From positions 1,178,001-1,242,000 of the forward strand of contig OZ245888.1 in NCBI GenBank assembly GCA_965229565.1: a stretch of DNA of 64,000 bases, in the 5' to 3' direction. Below the pieces are notes generated by a model. That model made no database searches. It saw only the letters and a program-made list of their open reading frames with translations, and was not told the origin of the DNA. Shown here piece after piece: positions 54,212 through 61,799 of this stretch. The stretch is from JANQNX01 sp040217095 (GTDB lineage Bacteria; Pseudomonadota; Gammaproteobacteria; Eutrophobiales; Eutrophobiaceae). Made by a program: the position numbers and the translations under genes. Each line of letters begins with the position of its first letter. Positions within the stretch are counted from its first letter, which is position 1.

Positions 54212-55270
54212 ATGCCTGATCTTATTGATAAAACTATACTAAAAACACTGGTTCCGCCGAGCGCCCTCAACGCCACCAATTTCCAGGAGCTGGCAGCCAA
54301 AACTTTTATTGAAGAAGTAGCGGCTGGCAAGCCAATCTTCAAATCCGGTGATAATGACCGCCAGTCGGTTTACGTGGTTGATGGCCAGGTAGAAGTTACA
54401 TCGGATAAAGGTGAAAGCAAGATCATCGCTGCAGGTTCGGATTCGGCCAAGCATCCTTTGGCCAATCACCAGCCGCGTAAACATACCGTTGTCGCCAAGA
54501 CCGATTGCAAGATTATTCGCATCGATAGTGATTTGCTGGATATCCTGCTTACCTGGGACCAGTTCTCGGGCATTGAGGTCGATGAAATCTCTGTGCAGGA
54601 AGAAGAGAATGAAGACGATGACAGTGACTGGATGACACGTATCCTGCAATCCAAGGCCTTCCTGCAAGTGCCCGCTGCCAATATACAGCAGATGTTCATG
54701 CGCATGCAGGAGATCCCTACCAAGGCAGGTGATGTAATCATCAAGCAGGGTGATGATGGTGATTACTACTACATCATCAAGCATGGAAAGTGCAAGGTAA
54801 CGCGTAATTCAAAAACAGGATCTGAATTAACCCTGGCAACCATTGATGACGGTGATGCTTTTGGCGAGGAAGCGTTACTTTCCGAGGCCAAGCGTAACGC
54901 CAACGTGGTCATGGTGACCGATGGCATACTCATGCGCTTGTCCAAGGAAGACTTCAACCAGTTGCTGAAAGAACCCATGCTAAGCTGGGTTACTAATGAA
55001 GAAGCCGATGCCATGGTCAAGAATGAAGGCGCTGTCTGGATAGATGTGCGTCTTGAAAGTGAACATAAAAACTCGGGCATCGATGGTAGCGTTAATATTC
55101 CGCTGTTTATGCTCAGGCTAAAGGCGCAATCACTTGATCCTTCAAAAAAATACATACTATATTGTGATACCGGTCGCCGCAGTTCCGCCTGTGCTTTCCT
55201 GCTCAGCGAACGAGGTCTGGACGTGTACTGCCTGAAAGGTGGTCTGGTTGAACGCAAAGAGGCATCCTGA
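54212..55270 (+). CDS. Double cNMP-binding and rhodanese domain protein
   Basis: A 352-residue cytoplasmic protein with two cyclic-nucleotide-binding-type beta-roll domains (about 20-120 and 140-240), joined by an acidic linker (EEENEDDDSD), and a C-terminal rhodanese domain (about 255-350) with the active-site Cys in CDTGRRS. The second cNMP domain has the FGEEALL phosphate-binding motif; the first lacks it. Such fusions are found in proteobacteria, but their role is not established. It may link nucleotide sensing to sulfur transfer or redox. Confidence 0.82.
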   Translation: MPDLIDKTILKTLVPPSALNATNFQELAAKTFIEEVAAGKPIFKSGDNDRQSVYVVDGQVEVTSDKGESKIIAAGSDSAKHPLANHQPRKHTVVAKTDCKIIRIDSDLLDILLTWDQFSGIEVDEISVQEEENEDDDSDWMTRILQSKAFLQVPAANIQQMFMRMQEIPTKAGDVIIKQGDDGDYYYIIKHGKCKVTRNSKTGSELTLATIDDGDAFGEEALLSEAKRNANVVMVTDGILMRLSKEDFNQLLKEPMLSWVTNEEADAMVKNEGAVWIDVRLESEHKNSGIDGSVNIPLFMLRLKAQSLDPSKKYILYCDTGRRSSACAFLLSERGLDVYCLKGGLVERKEAS

Positions 55271-55299
55271 ACTACGTCGGGTTACTGATCTCGTAACAC

Positions 55300-56145
55300 G
55301 TGCTTGAAGCATACAACATCAATGATTCAGTAAATCACTATGCTGTGTTTGGCAATCCGGTTGAACACAGCAAGTCTCCGTTAATACACCAATTGTTTGC
55401 CGAGCAATTTGGTTTATCAATCATGTACCAGGCGATTCCTGTAGAGCCAGGCATGTTCTACGAGGCCGTGACCGAATTTTACAAGCTTGGTGGAAAGGGT
55501 ATTAACGTTACCGTTCCATTCAAGCAAGACGCATATGAAGCGTGCGAAATTCTCACACAGCGTGCGAAGATTTGTCAGTCGGTGAACACAAGCTGGCTTG
55601 ATAAAGAAGGACGGATCAATGGTGATACTACTGATGGTCAGGGACTAATCAATGACCTGGTGACAAATAACAATATAGTCTTGCAGGGTAAATCCATATT
55701 AATTATGGGTGCCGGTGGTACTGTGCGTTCCATCCTGCAACCCCTGCTGCAACTTAAGCCGGATAGCCTGACGATAGTCAACCGGACAGTTTCCAGGGCA
55801 CAAAGTCTGGCCATTCAATTTTCCAACGAGGGCCTGGTTTCAGCCTGTAGTTATTCCGATTTACAGGTCAAACGTTTTGACCTGATCGTGAACGCGACTT
55901 CGCTCAGCCTGCAGGGCGAATTACCGCCGCTACCAGCAGGCGTTCTCAATCACGCAGCTGCTTGCTATGACCTGATGTACGGCGATGAAGACACGGTTTT
56001 CATGCAATGGGCGAGATCCAATGGTGCCGGACAGGTGCTCGATGGACTGGGCATGCTGGTAGAACAGGCAGCAATTGGTTTTCAAATCTGGCATGGTAAA
56101 AAGCCTGACACTGCCAGTGTTATTGCAAAGCTTCGAACTGGTTAG
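55300..56145 (+). CDS. aroE: Shikimate dehydrogenase
   Basis: NADPH-dependent reduction of 3-dehydroshikimate to shikimate in the aromatic amino acid pathway. The 281 residues use a GTG start at 55300 with only a weak ribosome-binding site. Substrate motif AVFGNPVEHSKSPLIH, catalytic Lys in NVTVPFK, the NADP-binding GAGGTVRS and the C-terminal DGLGMLVEQAA are all present. Its stop is adjacent to that of the convergent dctM. The gene follows the cNMP-rhodanese gene by 29 bases. Confidence 0.93.
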   Translation: MLEAYNINDSVNHYAVFGNPVEHSKSPLIHQLFAEQFGLSIMYQAIPVEPGMFYEAVTEFYKLGGKGINVTVPFKQDAYEACEILTQRAKICQSVNTSWLDKEGRINGDTTDGQGLINDLVTNNNIVLQGKSILIMGAGGTVRSILQPLLQLKPDSLTIVNRTVSRAQSLAIQFSNEGLVSACSYSDLQVKRFDLIVNATSLSLQGELPPLPAGVLNHAAACYDLMYGDEDTVFMQWARSNGAGQVLDGLGMLVEQAAIGFQIWHGKKPDTASVIAKLRTG

Positions 56146-57459
56146 TTACAGCCCCTGGTACGAATCCATCATGTCGGGTAACCAGGTCACCAGGCCCGGT
56201 GCCAGTATCAATAAGAGTAATGCAATGATCTGGATGATCACGAACGGGATGACGCCACGATAAATATCCTGAATTCGTATGCTGGCCGGTGCCACGGCCT
56301 TGAGATAGAACAGGGAAAAGCCAAACGGGGGTGTCAGGAACGACGTCTGCAGGTTGATGGCGATCAAGATCGCAAACCATAACAGGTCGATACCAAACTG
56401 GCTTGCGATGGGCGTCAATATCGGGATCACGATAAAACAGATTTGTAGAAAATCGAGAAAAAAACCAAGTAGAAATATCAGCAGCATGCTGACGATCAGG
56501 AAACCCCACATACCACCGGGAAGTCCTGACATAACATCCAGTACAAGCGTGTCTCCCCCCATTCCCCTGAATACCAGCCCAAAGGCCGTAGCGCCAATGA
56601 GGATGAGAAAGACCATGCTGGTTAACTTGGTGGTCTTTTGCATGGCGTCAGTCATGTTTTGCCGATTCAGCTTGCCATGCATTGCTGCCAGTACCAGTGC
56701 ACCAATGGCACCCACGGCGGCAGACTCGGTCGGTGAGGCTATGCCAAAAAAGATTGAACCCAGCACCGCGACGATTAATAAGAGTGGGGGTAGCAGCGTT
56801 AGCAACAGGGTTTTGGTATCAAGTTTTTCATTGCTGTCGTGCAGTGCCGGGGCCATTGCCGGCTTACGCCATGCATACAGCAGGATAAAAAACATGAAAA
56901 AAATTACCAACAGCAGACCAGGAATGACGGCCCCCATGAATAGCCGACCAACCGGCACGCCCATGACATCGCCCAGCAAGATCAGGATGATGCTGGGAGG
57001 GATGATTTGCCCCAGTGTTCCGGACGCGGCAATGGTGCCACTGGCCAGGGCAGGCGAGTAACGGTGCTTGAGCATCGTGGGTAAAGCAATGATCCCCATG
57101 GTGACCACGGTGGCACCAACCACGCCGGTCGTGGCTGCCAGCATGGCACCTACAATAACAATACCGATAGCCAGGCCGCCCCCGAGCTTGCCACATAGTT
57201 TGCCTATTGTTTCCAGCAACTCCTCGGCCAGCCCGGAACGGTCCAGGATTATGCCCATGAATATGAACAGCGGCACTGCCAGCAGCGTAAAGTTATTCAT
57301 TATTCCCCATATACGCAGGGGTAATAGCGAGAAGAAATCAAGACCCAGGAACAGCACGCCAAACAGGAATGACACTGCACCCAGCGTGAATGCGACCGGG
57401 TAGCCGAGTATCAAAAAGAACATCAGGCACAGGAATAACAGGCAGACGAGTAGTGTCAT
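56146..57459 (-). CDS. dctM: TRAP transporter large permease (DctM)
   Basis: Membrane subunit of a tripartite ATP-independent periplasmic importer. It provides the Na+-coupled transport path in 437 residues with about twelve helices. The DctM signature is visible around GVVGATVVTMGIIALPTMLKHRYSPALASGTIAASGTLGQIIPPSI in separate blocks. The TRAP binding protein DctP is not found nearby. The preceding dctQ overlaps it by 4 bases. Confidence 0.92.
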   Translation of the reverse strand: MTLLVCLLFLCLMFFLILGYPVAFTLGAVSFLFGVLFLGLDFFSLLPLRIWGIMNNFTLLAVPLFIFMGIILDRSGLAEELLETIGKLCGKLGGGLAIGIVIVGAMLAATTGVVGATVVTMGIIALPTMLKHRYSPALASGTIAASGTLGQIIPPSIILILLGDVMGVPVGRLFMGAVIPGLLLVIFFMFFILLYAWRKPAMAPALHDSNEKLDTKTLLLTLLPPLLLIVAVLGSIFFGIASPTESAAVGAIGALVLAAMHGKLNRQNMTDAMQKTTKLTSMVFLILIGATAFGLVFRGMGGDTLVLDVMSGLPGGMWGFLIVSMLLIFLLGFFLDFLQICFIVIPILTPIASQFGIDLLWFAILIAINLQTSFLTPPFGFSLFYLKAVAPASIRIQDIYRGVIPFVIIQIIALLLLILAPGLVTWLPDMMDSYQGL

Positions 57460-57977
57460 GGATTCGCCTTTAATGCCATGTCGATTTTCTTGATGAATTC
57501 GGCAATACCTTGTATCACGAGTAATGTGAAACCAACCGGTATCATGGCCTTTATAAACCAGCGCGCTGACAGGCCTCCCGGGTCCGGTGACGCTTCATTA
57601 AACAGGTAGGCCTGTTTTACGAAAGGCCAGGCGCAATACATGATCAAAATACAAAAAGGGATCAGGAACAGCACAACACCAATAGCGTCTATCCACGCAC
57701 GCATCCGGTCAGACATAAAATGACAGCGATAAACAACGTCCAGCCTGACGTGTTCATCATCTTTTAACGTGTATGCAGCGCCCAGCAGGAAAATGACCGA
57801 GAACAGGTGCCACTGTAATTCCTGTAGTGCGATCGAGCCGCTCTGGAACAGGTAGCGCATGGCGACGTCGTATCCAACCAGGAATACCAGCACGATGACC
57901 AGCCAGGACACCAGCTTGCCCGTGAGTTCGGTAAAACCATCAATCCTGGCGGCGAGATTACGGAAGAAGTGTTTCAA
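57456..57977 (-). CDS. dctQ: TRAP transporter small permease (DctQ)
   Basis: Small membrane subunit of a TRAP importer, 173 residues with four helices. The family's RYLFQSGSIALQELQWHLFSVIFLLGAAYTLKDDEHVRLDV segment is readable, with the TLKDDEHVRLDV signature clearest. It overlaps dctM by four bases (ATGA-type). No DctP gene lies in the 336-base upstream spacer or beside it, so the solute receptor must be elsewhere. Confidence 0.9.
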   Translation of the reverse strand: MKHFFRNLAARIDGFTELTGKLVSWLVIVLVFLVGYDVAMRYLFQSGSIALQELQWHLFSVIFLLGAAYTLKDDEHVRLDVVYRCHFMSDRMRAWIDAIGVVLFLIPFCILIMYCAWPFVKQAYLFNEASPDPGGLSARWFIKAMIPVGFTLLVIQGIAEFIKKIDMALKANP

Positions 57978-58313
57978 ATCTGTTTATAGTTATTGGAAAT
58001 TTTAACGTCCGCAGTATAAACGATTGCGGATAAATTGACCGGGGCGGAGTAACTGCTTACCAGCAAATCCTTTATCGACTGTGTTTGCTCGGCGAAGATT
58101 ATTCACAGCGTTGTGACTGCCTGTATTCATGTTGCAATGCAAAAATCAGGTGTGGGCTGTAAGCCCGAAAAATTTCATAACCTGTTGTTCTACAATGATA
58201 AATAATTCCAGCACCAAGTGGTCTTGTTAGATTGAATCTAATTCGGTCGCGGGGACCGGGGTCAACATTGCACTTTCATGCACAAAGTTATCCACAGTTG
58301 AATGGCGTTTTGA
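57978..58313. other. Spacer between dctQ and rsmA
   Basis: This noncoding stretch contains a GGGCT/AGCCC hairpin (58154-58167) and a single perfect DnaA box TTATCCACA (58288-58296), plus short T-rich stretches. No gene is supported. One isolated DnaA box does not make an origin, but may mark DnaA-linked control of a neighbouring gene. Confidence 0.4.
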
Positions 58314-59123
58314 CTAAGTCTTTACACGGTTTGCCAGCGCTATGTAGTCATCGACTGACAGGTTCTCGGCGCGTGTACCCGGGTCGATACCAAGCTCTGC
58401 CAATATGCTTTCTTCAACCCTCTTTTTCAGTGAGTTGCGGATGGTCTTGCGCCTTTGTGAGAAGGCATCCCTGACTATGTGTTCCAGTAGAACCGGGTCT
58501 TTGACACGCCGCATGCGCTCAGCATCGGGTACGATCCGAACCACTGCTGAATCCACCTTGGGTGCCGGGTTGAATGAACCGGGCTTGACCGAAAAAAGCG
58601 ACGTAACCTCGCAACCATATTGCAACATCACGGAGAGCCGGCCGTAGGTTTTGCTGCCGGGCCCGGCCACCATTCTATCGACTACCTCTTTTTGCAACAT
58701 GAATATCATGTCTTTTATATAGTTTGCCTGTGACAACAGGTGGAATAACAGTGGTGTGCTGATGTTGTAAGGCAGGTTGCCAACTATACGTAGCTGGTTG
58801 CAAGCAAAACCGGACAGGTCAAGTTTTAGTGCATCCAACTGGTGTAGAGTGAATTTTGGCTTGTCATTGGTGAGTGGTGATTGGTGATTCGTGAATAGTG
58901 ATTCCAATAGATTAGCCAAATCTCTATCGATTTCTACTACATCGAGTTGCTTAACCTTTTCCAGTAAGGGTTCAGTCAATGCGCCCTTGCCAGGGCCGAT
59001 TTCAATGATGCGATCATCTTTTGCAGGTGAAATTGCGGCGACAATCTTCTCGATGATGGCCTGGTCATGCAAAAAATTCTGACCAAACCTTTTCCGTGCC
59101 CTGTGTGCCGGTGTCTCACCCAT
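58314..59123 (-). CDS. rsmA: 16S rRNA adenine dimethyltransferase RsmA (KsgA)
   Basis: Dimethylates two adenines in the last helix of 16S rRNA using S-adenosylmethionine; its loss gives kasugamycin resistance in other bacteria. The 269 residues contain RKRFGQNFLHD, the SAM motif EIGPGKGALTEPLLE and the NLPYNISTP catalytic motif. An insert of about ten residues near residue 75 is encoded by a heptanucleotide tandem repeat and is not family-typical. The gene is distant from apaG-apaH, its usual partners. Confidence 0.93.
   Translation of the reverse strand: MGETPAHRARKRFGQNFLHDQAIIEKIVAAISPAKDDRIIEIGPGKGALTEPLLEKVKQLDVVEIDRDLANLLESLFTNHQSPLTNDKPKFTLHQLDALKLDLSGFACNQLRIVGNLPYNISTPLLFHLLSQANYIKDMIFMLQKEVVDRMVAGPGSKTYGRLSVMLQYGCEVTSLFSVKPGSFNPAPKVDSAVVRIVPDAERMRRVKDPVLLEHIVRDAFSQRRKTIRNSLKKRVEESILAELGIDPGTRAENLSVDDYIALANRVKT
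58866..58900 (+). repeat. Five-unit heptanucleotide repeat inside rsmA
   Basis: Five consecutive 7-base units (ATTGGTG, AGTGGTG, ATTGGTG, ATTCGTG, AATAGTG) cover 35 bases of the rsmA coding region. Read on the coding strand they give a TNHQSPLTN-like segment. Because 7 is not a multiple of 3, gain or loss of one unit would shift the reading frame. Confidence 0.85.
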
Positions 59124-59550
59124 ATAAAATCTTAAGTATTCAATACATTAAAGAGCATTGAACATGATTATCCACTAAAAGCAGATGTTTAGAAATTGAC
59201 ATAGATTATCAAATATATAGTAAATCATAATGCCTATGATTTTGGTAAGCATATTGATCGTCTGTGATGGCTAAAGACCGGGCTTTAGATATTGAAGAAC
59301 AGGATTTAAATTTTGATGTGTTGCCAAATCTTAATACCCAGAAATCATGGTTATTAAAGAAATGCACGCATTATCTGATGTATTTTTCTATCGTTTAATA
59401 TGATGACATAAGCAAGTTAAATATTATGCAATATGATTAAAAATAAAAAAAGAATATGCTTGCTGTATATTTAGCTGAATTACTACACCTAAATAGCCTC
59501 CCGACCAAGTTAATTTTTTAATAATCGAGATAATACTTAAGTGTATAGAA
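59124..59550. other. AT-rich spacer between rsmA and nirS promoter
   Basis: No recognised gene. A 43-codon frame (59267-59398, opening MAKDRALDIEEQ) lacks a convincing ribosome-binding site and may be a relic of an N-terminal fragment. The remainder is AT-rich, with short A/T runs and no clear dyads. Confidence 0.4.
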
Positions 59551-59592
59551 TTGATCTTGATCAAGAAAACTCTAGTCTGTTCTTGCTACCCT
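59551..59592 (+). promoter_or_regulatory. FNR/DNR-type promoter of nirS
   Basis: TTGAT-CTTG-ATCAA (59551-59564) is a perfect FNR/ANR/DNR-type box. TACCCT at 59587-59592 is a TAN3T -10 element. If transcription starts at 59599 the box is centred at -41.5, the class II activation position. This predicts anaerobic or nitrogen-oxide-dependent control of nirS. Confidence 0.8.
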
Positions 59593-59694
59593 CAAAATAG
59601 CGCAAACTGTAACAGTACCACCATGGTATCAGTCTGAAATTAAATCATCTTCAGGACTGGTATGTTGCCTTGTATTGCTTGAGGAGGTATTCCC

Positions 59695-61782
59695 GTGAAG
59701 ATTAACGAACTAGTAAGCTGCAACAGAGTTGCATGCGCCTTTTTTGTAACAATTGTCCTGGCAACGGGATCAGTTTTTGCAGAGGCAAATGACGGAAAGG
59801 CACTTTACGAGGCTAACTGTGCAGCTTGTCACCAGGCAAACGGTAAGGGTCTCCCGGGCGCATTTCCTCCACTGGCAAACTCGGATTATCTGAAAGCACC
59901 TGATTACAAGGAAGCCATCGACGTTATCATTAACGGGAAAAGTGGTGAACTGGTTGTGAACGGTGTGAAATACAACAACGTTATGCCGGCCATGTCACAC
60001 CTTGATGATGAGTCGATAGCCTCGATTTTGACATTTATTGTAAATAACTGGGGCAATCCTGGCGGGAAGATCACCGCGGAAAACATAAAGGTGGCAAGAG
60101 GGAGCGAGTTTGAAAAAAGCGATCCTGCTCAAGGGCAAAGTCATCCTGATACCTCCGTAGCAGAAGCCGCACACTTGAGTGCCCCGGTCGGGGTCCCGCC
60201 TGAGTCAGTAAAGATGATCAAATCTCCCGGTGCACCGGATATCAGTGAACAAGAGTTCGAAGTGGCAAAAAAGATATTCTTTGAGCGTTGTGCCGGTTGT
60301 CACGGCGTGCTCCGGAAGGGTGCCACCGGTAAACCACTCACACCGGATATAACCCTGGCAAAGGGAACCGAGTACTTAAAAGCGTTGATTAAATTTGGTT
60401 CGCCAGCCGGGATGCCAAACTGGGGAACTTCGGGTGAGCTAAGCGAGAAAGAGATCGATATTCTGGCGCGCTATCTCCAGCATGAACCACCAGCCCCGCC
60501 GGAATTTGGACTGGAAAAAATGAAGGCGACCTGGAAAGTGCTGGTTCCACCCGAGAAACGTCCAAAGAAGCCTCAACACAATCGCAACATAAAGAATTTC
60601 TTTTCCATCACGCTACGCGACGCCGGGAAGGTGGCGCTTATCGACGGTGATACAAAGGAAATTGTAACGATTATAGATACAGGCTACGCGGTTCACATTT
60701 CCCGGGTTTCGCATTCCGGCCGGTACGTTTACACCATTGGACGAGACGCGCTGATAAACCTGGTGGACCTGTGGATGTCTCCCCCTCAAACCGTGGCTAC
60801 GATTAAGGTGGGGCTCGAAGCGAGGTCTGTAGAGACTTCCAAATACAAGGGCTATCACGACAAGTATGCTGTTGCGGGTGCCTACTGGCCGCCGCAGTAC
60901 ACTATCATGGACGGCAACACACTTGAGCCACTCAAGATAATGTCAACCCGGGGAATGACTGTTGATACACAGGAGTACCACCCCGAGCCTCGTGTTGCTG
61001 CGATTGTTGGCTCACATGAACATCCCGAATTCATTATAAACGTCAAGGAAACGGGCAAGATTTTGCTCGCGAATTATGAAGACATTCATAATCTTCAGGT
61101 TACAACCATTGATGCTGCGCGGTTCCTGCACGATGGTGGCTGGGATGTGACAAAGCGTTACTTTCTAACTGCAGCAAACAAATCCGACAAGATTGCCGTC
61201 GTTGACTCGAAAACGCGTAAGCTGGCTGCACTCGTGGATGTGGATAAGATCCCGCACCCTGGACGAGGTGCAAACTTTGTGCATCCAAAGTACGGCCCTG
61301 TCTGGGGCACGAGTGCCCTTGGCAACGAGAAGGTGACGTTAATCGGTACAGACCCCGAGGGACACAAGGAACATGCCTGGAAAGTGGTTGATGTGCTGAA
61401 AGGCCAGGGTGGTGGTTCACTCTTTATCAAAACTCATCCTAAATCAAAAAACCTTTGGGTTGATTCACCACTTAATCCTGATGAGAAGATCAGCCAGAGT
61501 GTTGCTGTATTTGATATCGATAACCTTGACAAGGGATATGAGGTGCTTCCCATTGCAGAGTGGGCCAAACTTGGTGATGGTCCGAAACGGGTTGTACAAC
61601 CGGAGTACGATGAGACGGGAACTGAAGTGTGGTTCTCGGTCTGGAGCGGAAAAGATGAAGAGTCCGCTATCGTTGTGGTGGATGACAAGACCCGGAAACT
61701 CAAGCACGTCATCAAGGGCAAGGAAATCGTAACGCCAACTGGTAAGTTCAATATCAACAACACCGTATCAGATGTCTACTAG
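59695..61782 (+). CDS. nirS: Cytochrome cd1 nitrite reductase with extra N-terminal cytochrome c domain
   Basis: Periplasmic reduction of nitrite to nitric oxide in denitrification. The 695 residues are about 130 more than usual NirS. After a signal peptide (about 1-30) comes an additional cytochrome c domain with CAACH (Cys42-His46), then the normal cytochrome c domain with CAGCH (Cys199-His203), then the eight-bladed d1-heme propeller. Both distal-pocket histidines are kept: SHEHPEF (about 441-443) and FLHDGGW (His479). This favours NirS over the d1-binding NirN. GTG start with GAGGAGGT. No other nir gene is in the window. Confidence 0.92.
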   Translation: MKINELVSCNRVACAFFVTIVLATGSVFAEANDGKALYEANCAACHQANGKGLPGAFPPLANSDYLKAPDYKEAIDVIINGKSGELVVNGVKYNNVMPAMSHLDDESIASILTFIVNNWGNPGGKITAENIKVARGSEFEKSDPAQGQSHPDTSVAEAAHLSAPVGVPPESVKMIKSPGAPDISEQEFEVAKKIFFERCAGCHGVLRKGATGKPLTPDITLAKGTEYLKALIKFGSPAGMPNWGTSGELSEKEIDILARYLQHEPPAPPEFGLEKMKATWKVLVPPEKRPKKPQHNRNIKNFFSITLRDAGKVALIDGDTKEIVTIIDTGYAVHISRVSHSGRYVYTIGRDALINLVDLWMSPPQTVATIKVGLEARSVETSKYKGYHDKYAVAGAYWPPQYTIMDGNTLEPLKIMSTRGMTVDTQEYHPEPRVAAIVGSHEHPEFIINVKETGKILLANYEDIHNLQVTTIDAARFLHDGGWDVTKRYFLTAANKSDKIAVVDSKTRKLAALVDVDKIPHPGRGANFVHPKYGPVWGTSALGNEKVTLIGTDPEGHKEHAWKVVDVLKGQGGGSLFIKTHPKSKNLWVDSPLNPDEKISQSVAVFDIDNLDKGYEVLPIAEWAKLGDGPKRVVQPEYDETGTEVWFSVWSGKDEESAIVVVDDKTRKLKHVIKGKEIVTPTGKFNINNTVSDVY

Positions 61783-61799
61783 GGAATAGTCGTGAAGCG

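Noticed and set aside
58288..58296. DnaA box as a replication origin
   Set aside because: A single box without an AT-rich unwinding element, further boxes or dnaA/dnaN neighbours.
59267..59398. 43-residue frame upstream of nirS as a gene
   Set aside because: No ribosome-binding site and no recognised family; kept only as a comment on the spacer.
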